Shown here: positions 9,326 to 18,973 of the stretch, piece after piece
Position numbering within the stretch: the stretch's first letter is position 1
Layout of the letters: every line of letters begins with the position of its first letter
Origin: Cyanobacterium stanieri LEGE 03274
GTDB taxonomy: Bacteria > Cyanobacteriota > Cyanobacteriia > Cyanobacteriales > Cyanobacteriaceae
Assembly: GCF_015207825.1 (NCBI RefSeq)
Contig: NZ_JADEWC010000001.1
Coordinates: 146,646 to 210,645, forward strand
Direction of reading: 5' to 3'
DNA length: 64,000 nt
The notes under the pieces: model-generated
What the model was told of the DNA's origin: nothing
Seen by the model: only the letters and a program-made list of their open reading frames with translations
Database searches by the model: none
Made by a program: the position numbers and the translations under genes

Positions 9326-10300
9326 TTAGTTAGTTTCTTCGGGTATTAAATACTTAAATAAATCGTCTAAAACTAGGTTAGCGGCGATCGCCCCTGAACC
9401 AATCCAATAACTAGGCACTTGATAAACTCGACCATTTTTCACGGCTTTGAGATTTTGCCAGAGGGGATCTTGCTGTAACTCGTCTAATTTCTCTTGTAAT
9501 TCGGCATTGATTTCGGGGTCATTTTCTCCAGTCCAAATAAAAATGACATCCCCATCGGCTTGGCTTAATGCTTCCTTGCTAATGCTCCTTTGAATGGGAT
9601 TTCCTGCTATTTTTTGGGCTTCTTCTGCCCCAATATCCTGACTTTCGGGGCGTTGTAATCCTGCATCGGCGATGATGGTGCCGGGAAAGGAATCCCGTAG
9701 ATAAAGGTTGATATTGTCGGGGTAAATCCTGACAATAGATATTTCGGTATCCTGGAGGCGATCGCCCATTTTTTCTTTAAAATCTGCTATTCTTCGGTCA
9801 TATTCTGCCATTACTTGTTCCCCCACCTCTTTTTTGCCGATTACCTCGCTAAACTCTTTAAATACAGCTTTCCATTGACCGCTGTGGGCAAAATTAATTA
9901 GCACTGTAGGGGCAATTTGAGATAATTGGGGATAGATAGTGGCTTGATAGTCCGTACCCACAATTAAATCAGGTTGTAATTCTAAAATCCTCTCTAAATT
10001 AGGCTCTCCCGAAAGCCCTATGTCTGTAACCTCCGTCAATTGTTCCTCTAAATGGACTGTTAAACCCGAAAAAGGAACTCCCATGGGCTTAATTCCAAGG
10101 GCGATCGCATTTTCTGCCGTCACAAAATCAACAGATACCAAACTTTCCCAGTTTTCAGGAATACAAGTAATCCCCTCAGAATGTTCCACTTGCTGACAAT
10201 TATTCTTAGAAAAAGACTCTAAATTATTATCAATATTTTGATTTTGACAACCTAAAAAGAAGAAACTTACAATTATTAAAAAGATATATTTTTTAGTCAT
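9326..10300 (-). CDS. Iron-siderophore ABC transporter substrate-binding lipoprotein (FecB/FhuD-type)
   Basis: This 324-residue protein begins with a lipoprotein signal peptide with the lipobox FFLGC, placing the lipidated Cys at residue 18. The mature part shows the helical-backbone (class III) binding-protein pattern: PENWESLVSVDFVTAENAIALGIKPMGV, then NLERILELQPDLIVG, and a C-terminal GRVYQVPSYWIGSGAIAANLVLDDL. These are the periplasmic receptors for ferric siderophores. It would hand the ligand from the TonB-dependent receptor (10492-13011) to the FecC/FecD permeases (15150-17214). It lies about 190 bp downstream of the receptor gene, a gap that contains a hairpin at 10401-10425. Confidence 0.92.
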   Translation of the reverse strand: MTKKYIFLIIVSFFFLGCQNQNIDNNLESFSKNNCQQVEHSEGITCIPENWESLVSVDFVTAENAIALGIKPMGVPFSGLTVHLEEQLTEVTDIGLSGEPNLERILELQPDLIVGTDYQATIYPQLSQIAPTVLINFAHSGQWKAVFKEFSEVIGKKEVGEQVMAEYDRRIADFKEKMGDRLQDTEISIVRIYPDNINLYLRDSFPGTIIADAGLQRPESQDIGAEEAQKIAGNPIQRSISKEALSQADGDVIFIWTGENDPEINAELQEKLDELQQDPLWQNLKAVKNGRVYQVPSYWIGSGAIAANLVLDDLFKYLIPEETN

Positions 10301-10400
10301 AAATTATTCATAAAATGAACAAATGTTATAAAAGATATTTTGGACAAAAGCTAATTATTTCTTTATATAAGTGGAAGTAAATAATTACTATTAAAGTCCC

Positions 10401-10425
10401 CTCTCTCCCCTTTTAAGGGGAGATA
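10401..10425 (-). terminator. Hairpin between receptor and binding-protein genes
   Basis: CTCCCCTTTTAAGGGGAG is a perfect inverted repeat downstream of the receptor stop codon. There is no good T run. It may act as a partial terminator or RNA stabiliser inside the iron operon. Confidence 0.4.
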
Positions 10426-10491
10426 TAGAAGACAAAGGAGTAGAGATTTAGGGGCAAAGCTGAGAAGTAATCATTTCAGTACGAATACAAA

Positions 10492-13011
10492 TTAAAAACG
10501 CCAAGAAAACTTACCCGAAACAGTAAAAGGAGCCCCTGGACGAGCAGAGAAAAACTCCCCTGATTCAAAATAATTAGTATCAAATAAATTTTCGATATTA
10601 ACTTGAGCATCCCAATTATCTCGCTTATAAAACAAAGCTAAATCCGTGCGAAAATAACTAGGTAAAATATAAGTATTGTCTAAAGTGCCTTGCCTTTCCC
10701 CCACATAAAATAAGCCCAAACCGAAACCTAACCCTTGATAATTTCCTTCTTGGACTTCATAAGTAGTCCATAAACTAAATTGATTAGAAGGGGCATTATC
10801 CAAAATATTACCTTCAAATCCGCTATTATCTCGATTGACAAAAGCATCTAAATGGCTAAATCCACCGATAACATTCCAGCCTGGTAAAACTTCCCCATTA
10901 ACGAATACCTCAAAACCTCTGCTAGTTTGTTCCCCTGTTTGGATGCTTAATAAAGGATTGGTGGGGTCATCGGTACTGATGTTCTGTTTTTTAATGTCAA
11001 AAAATGCCGCCGTCACACTCAATCTATCTAGTAAATCAGCCTTAACACCTACCTCCCATTGTTGCCCAGTTTCAGGTTCAAAACTCGAGCCATCACCGTT
11101 ACGACTAGCCCCAAAGCTAGGACGAAATGAACTGGTATAGGATGTATATAGGGAAACATTCGGAATGGGTTTATAAACTAAACCAAAACGAGGGGAAATT
11201 TTGCTATCTGTTTGCTCAAATTCATCACGAGAATCACCCACAAAACCTGCTGTACGGAATTGATAAGCATGATCATAACGTAATCCACCTAGGAAAATTA
11301 GGTTATTACTAAATTTAATTTGATCTTGTATATATACTGCAAAACGATTAACAAAATCATCTCTAAAAAATTCATTTTCAATGTCATAGGGCACTCTAGT
11401 ATAAACAGGATTAAAAATATTAATGCTAGGATAAGGATCGCTAAATTGAAACCCGGGGCGCTCGGATAAATGTTGATATTCAACCCCTAATAAAAGTTGG
11501 TGTTCAATATTTCCTGTGTTGAATTTACTTTCTAATTTAGCATCAGTAAATAAGCGATTATAATTCCCATCTGCTGCATAGGCTAGTCGGGGTAACTCCC
11601 CTGTTTGTTCATCGGGAAAATCATCAAAAAATGGGATATATCTTAGGGGTGTATAATTGAGATATTGTAAATTATGCCGTGGGGCTAAATTATCATTAAA
11701 TTGATGTTCAAAGTTATAACCGATAGTGAATTGTTGCTGACTAAATTCGGCAAAATCTTCCCCTAAAAAACGATTTCTTGGTAAATCAATAATACCGTTT
11801 TCTGATACAGGTATTCCTTCATCATTGGTTTCACTAATATCAAAATATTGGGCATAAATATTCAGAGAAGTTTGAGGACTTATATCCCATGTAATAGTAG
11901 GGGAAATAAAGATACTTCTTCCTTCTACAAAATCACGAAAACTGCCATAGTTTCTATAGGCTAAATTAAAGCGATATTTAACGGTTTTATCTTCATTTAA
12001 AGGGCCACTTAAATCGATCGCACCTTTATAATTATCAAAACTGCCAACGGTGGCAGAAATTTCCGCAAAGGGATTTTCTAATGGTTGTTTTGGGGTTAAA
12101 TTAACAATGCCCCCGGGTTCGGCCGCACCATATAATATGGAAGCAGGACCTTTTAAAACATCTACACTAGCCAAATCATCGGTTTGCAAAGGTGCAAGAG
12201 AAAAATAGGGAATACCATTACGATATAAATTTTCGTTGGTTCTAAATCCTCTGATGGTAAAACCAGGGCCAAATCCACTGGTACCCCTACCCCCTGCCGA
12301 AACTACCCCTGGGATTGTCTCTAGGGCATCGCCTAATTCTTGTACGTTGCGATCGTCAATAACCCTTTCTGGTATAACTTGGATAGACTGAGGCACATCA
12401 ATTAATGGGGTTTGTGTACCCGTGCCAGTGGTGGAATTGGGGGTAAAATAGCTCTCTGGTTGGGCTTCTTGGGTGGAAAATACTTCTATGTCAGGACTAT
12501 TATTTTGAGCCATGAAAGTGGGGTTTTCGGTGGCGATGTTGATGGTTAAATCATTGGCGATGGAAGCGATGTTAACCTCTGGGGTTTGATTTTTACCAAT
12601 GATGATAATCCTTAATCCGCCTTCGTCGGTGGAAAAGGCTTTTGTTTCTTGGATGGTTTCATGGGGATTGATTTGGATAAATTCTTGATCTTGGGATATT
12701 TTTAGATTATTAAAGTCAATAAAGATAGTATTTATATCACTAATTATTTGAGGTTGTGATATTTGATCCACAATATCATCAAGGGTAATAACAATCTTCT
12801 CGGAATTATTAACTACATTTAATGTGGTAATGGTTGATGATTGACTGGTTTTTGCTAATGGTTCGGCAATGGTTGATGATTGCTGAATTTTAGATTCCCC
12901 ATTGCTGATTATTTCTTGAGCTATGGCTGACTGTGTATAGGTAAGGGCGATCGCACTTATTACCCCCGAAGCCAAACAATAAGATCTCATTTTCATCTTT
13001 ATCTCCTTCAC
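10492..13011 (-). CDS. TonB-dependent siderophore receptor with N-terminal AMIN domain
   Basis: This outer-membrane receptor imports a ferric siderophore using TonB-transduced energy. Residues 1-31 form a signal peptide. An AMIN domain follows (about 62-155), then a linker, then the plug domain (about 200-325: TPLIDVPQSIQVIPERVI, LETIPGVVSAGG, GFTIRGF, VDVLKGPASILYGAAEPGG). The rest is a beta-barrel ending in the terminal aromatic FSWRF needed for barrel assembly. Length 839 is usual for cyanobacterial members. The AMIN domain in front of the plug is a cyanobacterial variation and may tether the receptor to peptidoglycan. It lies directly downstream of an AraC-type gene, with paired direct repeats in its upstream region. 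Confidence 0.95.
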   Translation of the reverse strand: MKEIKMKMRSYCLASGVISAIALTYTQSAIAQEIISNGESKIQQSSTIAEPLAKTSQSSTITTLNVVNNSEKIVITLDDIVDQISQPQIISDINTIFIDFNNLKISQDQEFIQINPHETIQETKAFSTDEGGLRIIIIGKNQTPEVNIASIANDLTINIATENPTFMAQNNSPDIEVFSTQEAQPESYFTPNSTTGTGTQTPLIDVPQSIQVIPERVIDDRNVQELGDALETIPGVVSAGGRGTSGFGPGFTIRGFRTNENLYRNGIPYFSLAPLQTDDLASVDVLKGPASILYGAAEPGGIVNLTPKQPLENPFAEISATVGSFDNYKGAIDLSGPLNEDKTVKYRFNLAYRNYGSFRDFVEGRSIFISPTITWDISPQTSLNIYAQYFDISETNDEGIPVSENGIIDLPRNRFLGEDFAEFSQQQFTIGYNFEHQFNDNLAPRHNLQYLNYTPLRYIPFFDDFPDEQTGELPRLAYAADGNYNRLFTDAKLESKFNTGNIEHQLLLGVEYQHLSERPGFQFSDPYPSINIFNPVYTRVPYDIENEFFRDDFVNRFAVYIQDQIKFSNNLIFLGGLRYDHAYQFRTAGFVGDSRDEFEQTDSKISPRFGLVYKPIPNVSLYTSYTSSFRPSFGASRNGDGSSFEPETGQQWEVGVKADLLDRLSVTAAFFDIKKQNISTDDPTNPLLSIQTGEQTSRGFEVFVNGEVLPGWNVIGGFSHLDAFVNRDNSGFEGNILDNAPSNQFSLWTTYEVQEGNYQGLGFGLGLFYVGERQGTLDNTYILPSYFRTDLALFYKRDNWDAQVNIENLFDTNYFESGEFFSARPGAPFTVSGKFSWRF

Positions 13012-13065
13012 ACTTATTGCATATATTTATCAGTTAAATTAACAGTGTAAGGAATTTGGATTTTT

Positions 13066-13096
13066 TTTTCTTATCCAAAATGAAATTTTCTTATCC
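13066..13096 (-). promoter_or_regulatory. Candidate AraC/PchR-type operator upstream of the receptor gene
   Basis: The 11-mer TTTTCTTATCC occurs at 13066-13076 and again at 13086-13096, exactly 20 bp apart, about two helical turns. This is the geometry expected for an AraC-family activator binding direct repeats. The site lies 55-85 bp upstream of the receptor start, and the neighbouring gene encodes such a regulator. Binding is inferred, not shown. Confidence 0.45.
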
Positions 13097-13208
13097 TAAA
13101 CGGATTTTTTTTCAAATTCATTAAATCAATGTGAAGATAGTCTTTGTTCATGAAGACGACAAACTTTATTTTCGTTTGCGTACCTTTGTATTAAATATCA
13201 AGTATGGA

Positions 13209-14210
13209 TTAAAATAAAATACGATCGCCCTTAGGACTAATACCAAAATATTTTTTAAAGGCTTTAGAAAAGGAAGGTAAACTAGAGTAACCGCACAAAT
13301 AGGCAATATCAGTTACTTTTAGATTATTTTGCCTTAATAAATGTTGAGCATATTCCATTCTTTGTTGATGTAAATAACCAAAAACAGTAGTTCCAAATAG
13401 TTGTTTAAACCCAGATTTTAATTTAAATTCATTTAAACATATTTTATGGGATAATTCTTGAAGACTAGGGGGATTTTGGAGGTTTTTATTAATTATTTCT
13501 TTTGCATAATTAAGAGCTTCAATGTCTTTTTTTTTCAAAGATAAATTAACATCAGCATCAATATTATTAGTATTTTCTGCCAACCATAAAGAAACTAATT
13601 CGAGAGCTTTACTTTCTAAATAAAAATTACGGGTACATCCTTGATAGGGACATTTGATAATTTGAGAAAGGGCATGATTCATCGCCATAGTATTATTTCC
13701 CTGACGATAACAAGGAAGCATTTTTTTGCCCTCTACTAAATGTTTTAACTCCATGGGTAAGGTATCTAAACAATCTTCACTCATTGCCCGTAAAGTATCG
13801 ACTTCAATACCTACCCTTAGTTTTAAGATGCGATCGCACTTAGTCCAATATTCCGTCTCCTGACGAGAATCCCAAAACTCAATATAATTTTTTCCTGCGG
13901 TTTCCCAAACATAATCCGTCACCCCATGATGAATAGTTTTCACATTACCAGATACCACAAAATTAATAACAATATTGTCTAAATAATTTTGCTCTTTATA
14001 TTCAGAATAAAAAACTACATTTTCATACATTTGAGAATCAGAAATTTCCAAAAATAAACCATGACATAAAGGAATATATTTCTCCAAAGATTCCCCTAAT
14101 AAACCCTTTTCCTGCCAAATTTCTTCAGTTTTACCCACAGAATTAACCACGGATATACATTCCTGTTGCCAATAATTATGCCAATTTGAAGCCGAAAGTG
14201 CGATCGCCAT
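13209..14210 (-). CDS. AraC family transcriptional regulator (PchR-like)
   Basis: The C-terminal 100 residues hold two helix-turn-helix motifs of the AraC/XylS type: SLQELSHKICLNEFKLKSGFKQLFG (about 249-273) and VTDIAYLCGYSSLPSFSKAFKKYFGISP (299-326). The N-terminal part resembles PchR, the activator of pyochelin uptake genes that responds to the ferric siderophore itself. The gene ends 198 bp before the receptor start and starts 17 bp after the ATPase gene, embedding the regulator within the uptake unit. It likely activates the receptor and transporter genes when iron is scarce and the cognate siderophore is present (inference). Confidence 0.9.
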   Translation of the reverse strand: MAIALSASNWHNYWQQECISVVNSVGKTEEIWQEKGLLGESLEKYIPLCHGLFLEISDSQMYENVVFYSEYKEQNYLDNIVINFVVSGNVKTIHHGVTDYVWETAGKNYIEFWDSRQETEYWTKCDRILKLRVGIEVDTLRAMSEDCLDTLPMELKHLVEGKKMLPCYRQGNNTMAMNHALSQIIKCPYQGCTRNFYLESKALELVSLWLAENTNNIDADVNLSLKKKDIEALNYAKEIINKNLQNPPSLQELSHKICLNEFKLKSGFKQLFGTTVFGYLHQQRMEYAQHLLRQNNLKVTDIAYLCGYSSLPSFSKAFKKYFGISPKGDRILF

Positions 14211-14227
14211 TTAATCCTCCCAAAAAA

Positions 14228-15031
14228 TTAAGACAATTGAGAAAAAGAAAACTTTTTACTAATAGGAATACATAAAGGAGTATTACTCACAGGATCAGCT
14301 ATAATCTGAGCAGACAAACCAAAAACCTCCCAAATATTCTCAGTAGTCATCACCTCCTCAGGCTTCCCCTGCACATAGATATAACCCTCCTTCATCGCCA
14401 CCAAATAATCGGCATAACGGGCAGCTTGATTCAACTCATGCAACACTATTACGATGGTGCGCCCCAAGCGATGATTTAACTCCGTCAATAAGTCCAAAAC
14501 CTCGATTTGATGGGCTAAATCAAGAAACGTAGTTGGCTCATCTAATAGCAAAATTTCCGTATTTTGAGCCAACGTCATAGCAATCCACGCCCTTTGTCTT
14601 TGCCCCCCCGACAGGGAATCCAACTCCCGATGGGCAAATTCTGCCATAGCAGTAATTTCCAAGGCTTCATTAACTAATTTTTCGTCTTCCATACTCCATT
14701 GTTGCCACCATTTTTGATGGGGATAACGCCCTTGGGCTACCAAATCTTTAACCGTTAAACCCTCGGGGGCGCTAGGATTTTGGGGTAAAATACCCATGGT
14801 TTTGGCAACGGTTTTACTAGGTAATTTCTGAATGGCTTTACCATCTAAATAAACCATACCCCCAGAGGGGTGAAGAATACGCCCCAAACCTTTGAGCAGG
14901 GTTGACTTTCCGCAACCATTTGCCCCGATGAGAATAGTTATTTTTCCCGCAGGAATTTCTAGGGTTAAGTTATTAATGATTGTCGTATTTTGATAACCAA
15001 GGCTAATTTCTCTGGCGGATAATTGTTTCAT
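14228..15031 (-). CDS. Ferric-siderophore ABC transporter ATP-binding protein (FecE/FepC-type)
   Basis: A complete 267-residue ABC ATPase with Walker [10 protein letters not shown] (36-44), Q-loop at ILPQNP (81-86), signature LSGGQ (140-144), Walker B LLLDEP (161-166) and switch His198. The sequence style ([33 protein letters not shown]) is that of the FecE/FepC/FhuC group that drives siderophore import. It lies 118 bp downstream of the second permease gene and 17 bp upstream of the AraC-type regulator, all on the same strand, so it completes the transporter encoded here. Confidence 0.94.
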   Translation of the reverse strand: MKQLSAREISLGYQNTTIINNLTLEIPAGKITILIGANGCGKSTLLKGLGRILHPSGGMVYLDGKAIQKLPSKTVAKTMGILPQNPSAPEGLTVKDLVAQGRYPHQKWWQQWSMEDEKLVNEALEITAMAEFAHRELDSLSGGQRQRAWIAMTLAQNTEILLLDEPTTFLDLAHQIEVLDLLTELNHRLGRTIVIVLHELNQAARYADYLVAMKEGYIYVQGKPEEVMTTENIWEVFGLSAQIIADPVSNTPLCIPISKKFSFSQLS

Positions 15032-15149
15032 TGCATTTAAGATTTTTTGAACTTAATTTTTTTATCAGAAATAAAATGTGAGTTATGTAAACTGTAGGTA
15101 ATTTGTTTTACTTAAAAAAACTTGATTTTTTTTCCAAAATATCCCCCTA

Positions 15150-16187
15150 TCATCGAGACTTAGTCAATAAAAAAAGGAAATACGGCGCCCCAATAATAGC
15201 GGTAACGATGCCACAGGGTAACTCTGTGGGGCTGAATAACCACCTTCCCATCACATCTGCACCAACCACCAACAAACCCCCCATTAAACCTGTAACGGGA
15301 ATTAAACCCTGATGGGTGTTACCTACCAAAAAACGAGCCATATGGGGGGCAACTAAACCCACAAAGCCGATAGTACCTGCGATCGCCACACTAGCACTAG
15401 ATAAAGCCACACTGGTGATTAAAAGCATTAACTGCACTTTACCAAGGGGTAAACCTAACCCAATACTCAGATTTTCTCCTAAATTAAGACTATTTAATTC
15501 TTTGCTCATAATCCAAGCTATGATCATAAAAATCATAATCCAAGGCAACAAAATCAAAACTTGGGCGTTGGTTTTGCCATAAACACTCCCTGTTAACCAC
15601 ACCAAGGCTTGAGAAACACTGTTAATATTGCCGAAGGTAACGATAATATTAGTAATAGCGAAAACCATAAAGTTAAAACCAATACCCACTAACACTAAAC
15701 GGATTACAGAGTTTTCCCCCTGCCACGCCACCAAATAAATTGCCCCTGCCACCAATAAACCCCCCACAAAAGCCGATATGGGCAATAGGGCGATGGGTAA
15801 GTTAGGGAAAATCACGATGAATAAAACAGCGGTTAACCCTGCCCCTGCGTTGATGCCGATGATACTGGGATCTGCTAAGGGATTACGGGTGATTGTTTGC
15901 ATAATACAACCTGCGATCGCCAAGCCCACTCCCACCAAAAGGGCAACAAGGGTACGAGGTAAACGGAGGGTATTGATAATAAATTGAGCGTCTGAGTTAG
16001 TATCCAATCGAAGGAGAGTTTTAACTACTTCAAGGGGTGCAATATAATATTCTCCCTGAACAAGACTAATAATAATTACTAGCAATAAACTGAGAGTTAA
16101 AATTAATAGTACTTTTGGTAATCGCCCATCTAACCAAAAAGAAACAGGGGGTTTTTGAAAGCGAATAATTAACCAAGGATTTTTCAT
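15150..16187 (-). CDS. Ferric-siderophore ABC transporter permease (FecD/FepG-type)
   Basis: The 345-residue polytopic protein has about ten transmembrane helices and the conserved features of the FecCD family: RLPRTLVALLVGVGLAIAGCIMQ, NPLADPSIIGINAGA, and GFVGLVAPHMARFLVG, which includes the coupling region that contacts the ATPase. It follows the companion permease gene after a 7-bp gap, so the two are co-transcribed and form the heterodimeric channel. The N-terminal 25 residues are polar and cytosolic. Function is import of an iron-siderophore complex from the periplasm; the precise ligand cannot be read from sequence. Confidence 0.94.
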   Translation of the reverse strand: MKNPWLIIRFQKPPVSFWLDGRLPKVLLILTLSLLLVIIISLVQGEYYIAPLEVVKTLLRLDTNSDAQFIINTLRLPRTLVALLVGVGLAIAGCIMQTITRNPLADPSIIGINAGAGLTAVLFIVIFPNLPIALLPISAFVGGLLVAGAIYLVAWQGENSVIRLVLVGIGFNFMVFAITNIIVTFGNINSVSQALVWLTGSVYGKTNAQVLILLPWIMIFMIIAWIMSKELNSLNLGENLSIGLGLPLGKVQLMLLITSVALSSASVAIAGTIGFVGLVAPHMARFLVGNTHQGLIPVTGLMGGLLVVGADVMGRWLFSPTELPCGIVTAIIGAPYFLFLLTKSR

Positions 16188-16194
16188 GGATGGT

Positions 16195-17214
16195 TTAACG
16201 GGTAATGGTTTTCCAGCGAATGAGATAAATAAAAAAAGGAGCGCCTAAAATGGGCAAAATTAAACCCACGGGTACTTCTTGGGGTTGAATAATCAACCTA
16301 GCGATGATGTCTGCGTTGAGCAGTAAAATAGCCCCACCCACCAAGGAAAAAGGCAATATCCAGCGATAGTCATTACCCACCAGCAGACGCACCCCATGGG
16401 GCATAATCAAGCCAATGAAGCCCACAGGTCCTGCAATGGCAACACTTGCCCCCGCCAAAAGAATTACTGCTACCATGGCTAAGAGTTTAATAAGCAGGGT
16501 ATTTTGGCCCAAACCTTTGGCGGTTTCTTCCCCTAAACTAAGGATAGAAATTTGTCTTGATAATGCTAGGGCGAGGATAAAACCGACGATAAAATAAGGT
16601 AGTATCTGCGTAACTAATTGTATATCTCTACCGGCGATCGCCCCTGCTAACCAAAAACGAATTTCTTCTAAGGTGCGCTGGTTAATAATCAAAATGCCAC
16701 TGGTGAGGGAAGAAGTAAAAACAGTAATGGCAGCCCCTGCTAATGTGAGACTCAAGGGGGATAAACCCTGCTTACTCCGTGAAGCAAAAAAGTAAACTGC
16801 GATCGCACTTATTCCCGCTCCCAAAAAAGCAAACAAAGCAAAAGTCGTCAGATTACCATCCCTAAAAAATAAACTTGCACTAACTACCGCCAAAGCCGCA
16901 CCACTATTGATGCCCAAGATACCGGGATCGGCCAAAGGATTACGAGTAATACCCTGCATCAAACAACCTGCCATGGCTAAAGCACCCCCCACCATCACCG
17001 CAACTATCGCTCTCGGCAGTCTTAGGGTGCGGATAATTAAATGTTCTGTGGAGTTATCAAAATTATAAAAAGCATCATATAAATCAGCCAAGGAAATATC
17101 AGCTACCCCCAAAATTAGACTCCCAAAGAAGCTCAATCCCAACACCAGTAAAGCAATGGTGAAAGGAATGATCAAAGAAAAGGACGTTTTTTTGCTCCTT
17201 TGTTTAGTTCGCAT
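16195..17214 (-). CDS. Ferric-siderophore ABC transporter permease (FecC/FepD-type)
   Basis: A 339-residue FecCD-family permease with about ten transmembrane helices. Motifs are TLRLPRAIVAVMVGGALAMAG, NPLADPGILGINSGAA, GFIGLIMPHGVRLLVGND and a C-terminal PQEVPVGLILPILGAPFFIYL. It is the promoter-proximal gene of the iron cluster, and transcription presumably begins in the 309-bp gap before it. It pairs with the permease at 15150-16187. The N-terminus (MRTKQRSKKTSFS) is strongly basic, in line with a cytoplasmic start. Confidence 0.94.
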   Translation of the reverse strand: MRTKQRSKKTSFSLIIPFTIALLVLGLSFFGSLILGVADISLADLYDAFYNFDNSTEHLIIRTLRLPRAIVAVMVGGALAMAGCLMQGITRNPLADPGILGINSGAALAVVSASLFFRDGNLTTFALFAFLGAGISAIAVYFFASRSKQGLSPLSLTLAGAAITVFTSSLTSGILIINQRTLEEIRFWLAGAIAGRDIQLVTQILPYFIVGFILALALSRQISILSLGEETAKGLGQNTLLIKLLAMVAVILLAGASVAIAGPVGFIGLIMPHGVRLLVGNDYRWILPFSLVGGAILLLNADIIARLIIQPQEVPVGLILPILGAPFFIYLIRWKTITR

Positions 17215-17523
17215 CTTTTATGAATAAAACAACTGTAATTATTGCTAATATATAGCATTTAGTATCTCCGTACAAGACGTATCATAATAATAGCCAATGT
17301 CATCAATAACATTTTTGATCACTGATTTTGAGGGGAAATAGAGAATCGGGAATTATTGAACCTATTATATTTGAATAGTTTTCGTTATTGTTATATTCAA
17401 TTAGAGGTTGTGTCGGATGATTTTTAACCCATTGATACATACAAAAAAACTATTTTAGGGTTAAAATGTGATCAATTTTTCATTATCTATGGTGAATGAT
17501 TCATTTTAACGATAGGTTATCCA
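17215..17523. other. Intergenic region with divergent promoters
   Basis: This 309-base gap separates the iron cluster (leftward) from the gene at 17524 (rightward), so it must hold both promoters. I could not pick out a clear Fur box. No gene or stable hairpin is evident. Confidence 0.5.
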
Positions 17524-18345
17524 GTGCAATATTTTAATCAATCAGCTTTAAAGGGTGCGTTATGGGGTGCTTTAGGGGGTAATTATTTTTCTTCTTATCC
17601 CCATTCTCAACTATTTCTTAATGATGATTTTCAGAACATTTCAGATGGTTTAAATATATTATTTTTAAGTCTCAAAAATATTAGTAATAATGATATTTTT
17701 TCTGTTAATGATTGGTTATATAGTTTAGAGAGCCATGGTGTTTATTTTATCGATTTAAATTTAGAAAAAAGGGCGATCGCCCTTATACCCTTAATTTTAT
17801 ATTGCTACGAAAATCCACTAAAATTAGCAACCTATTTACAAGAAATAAAAGAAAAACTATTGATAGATAATCTAAGGGAAGAAAGTATTTTTGATCTGAT
17901 GGAAATATTTCGGTTAGTCTTAACAAAAAAAGACCATTTAAATTGGCAAACACTAATAAACAGTGATAGGAAACAATTAACTACACTATGTTCCATAACA
18001 TATACAAACAATAATATTAAAGCAGTAGAAAAACAAATCAAGGAATTATATAACCCCCAAGAAATTTTCATCTATCAAGCAATTTATAGTTTTATTAGCT
18101 TACCCAATTATGTAGAAATATCACTTTTAAGAAGTACCTGTTTTGAACATCAAAAACAACTTACTGCCATTGTTACAGGCTTACTATTAGGTTTAAATAA
18201 TGGTTACCATTCCTTGCCACTGTCTTGGCGAAAATATTTACAATTAATCCCCCTAATCAGAGAAAAAAATATCGACCAACTAAGTCAAAATTTTGTCGAT
18301 AAATGGCAAGGTAAATATATCAAAAATCCCCTACTCCAAACCTAG
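17524..18345 (+). CDS. Conserved cyanobacterial protein, degenerate ADP-ribosylglycohydrolase-like
   Basis: This 273-residue protein begins at a GTG codon. Its N-terminus (LKGALWGALGGNYF) and C-terminal HQKQLTAIVTGLLLGLNNGYHSLPLSWR resemble the opening helix and the closing G...G..G.P..WR segment of the ADP-ribosylglycohydrolase (DraG) fold. The metal-binding acidic motifs expected in an active hydrolase are not obvious, so it is probably a catalytically inactive relative, a type common in cyanobacteria. No signal peptide is seen. The gene stands alone between the iron cluster and psaD. The family call is tentative. Confidence 0.55.
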   Translation: MQYFNQSALKGALWGALGGNYFSSYPHSQLFLNDDFQNISDGLNILFLSLKNISNNDIFSVNDWLYSLESHGVYFIDLNLEKRAIALIPLILYCYENPLKLATYLQEIKEKLLIDNLREESIFDLMEIFRLVLTKKDHLNWQTLINSDRKQLTTLCSITYTNNNIKAVEKQIKELYNPQEIFIYQAIYSFISLPNYVEISLLRSTCFEHQKQLTAIVTGLLLGLNNGYHSLPLSWRKYLQLIPLIREKNIDQLSQNFVDKWQGKYIKNPLLQT

Positions 18346-18384
18346 AGAGGGGAATATTATTATGATAATTTTGAATCCTATTGA

Positions 18385-18819
18385 TTAAACATCATAGGGA
18401 TTTTTACCAGAAAACTTGAGGGTAACAGGCTCAGGATTTCTGCCGATATTTCTATCTTTTTTACCGTGGAATTCACGCCCTTCATTAACTTTTTCAGGGA
18501 ATACACCATCAGCAGGATGAAGATATTGTACTTCACCATTAGGATATACACGGTAAATTTTATAATCTTCCATTTTAGGCTTAAATTTGGTGCGTAATTG
18601 AGTACCTAAAGCCAAACATTGCTCTTTACGAGCAAAGTAAAAGAGGTTTTCCCCTTCATTCATAATGGCAGCGCCACCAGTGGGCATTTCAAATACTTGC
18701 TCTTTACTACTAGTCCAAGTAATGGCGTATTTTTCTTCCCTGTCAGCTGCAGAGAGTAAACCGCCAGTGCTTCCGCCAAATTTAGGCATTTGACCTGTTA
18801 ATTGGATTGTTTCGCTCAT
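18385..18819 (-). CDS. psaD: Photosystem I subunit II (PsaD)
   Basis: PsaD is an extrinsic stromal-side subunit of photosystem I that docks ferredoxin and holds PsaC in place. The 144-residue protein shows the family pattern throughout: [74 protein letters not shown] and the C-terminal [11 protein letters not shown]. Length is normal for cyanobacteria. The basic [12 protein letters not shown] region is the ferredoxin-interacting surface. It is transcribed away from hisH, with a 154-bp gap that includes an AACTGTAACAGTT inverted repeat and a short heptad repeat. Confidence 0.98.
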   Translation of the reverse strand: MSETIQLTGQMPKFGGSTGGLLSAADREEKYAITWTSSKEQVFEMPTGGAAIMNEGENLFYFARKEQCLALGTQLRTKFKPKMEDYKIYRVYPNGEVQYLHPADGVFPEKVNEGREFHGKKDRNIGRNPEPVTLKFSGKNPYDV

Positions 18820-18940
18820 AGAGATATTGCTTTTATAGAAATCAGATTTACTATCTAGGCAATGCTATCACTGACTTAGCCCCTATTTACTATGTCTGTT
18901 ATGAACTGTAACAGTTTGTTACCTTTTGTTATTTAAAAGC

Positions 18941-18961
18941 TAGGGAACGGGGAATAGGGAA
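18941..18961. repeat. Heptad short tandem repeat
   Basis: TAGGGAACGGGGAATAGGGA consists of imperfect 7-mers of the same kind as at 2751 and 27331. It lies in the gap between hisH and psaD. Confidence 0.65.
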
Positions 18962-18973
18962 AACAATTAATAA

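Noticed and set aside
17524..18345. An active ADP-ribosylglycohydrolase paired with an ADP-ribosylating toxin
   Set aside because: The catalytic acidic motifs are missing and no transferase gene is nearby.
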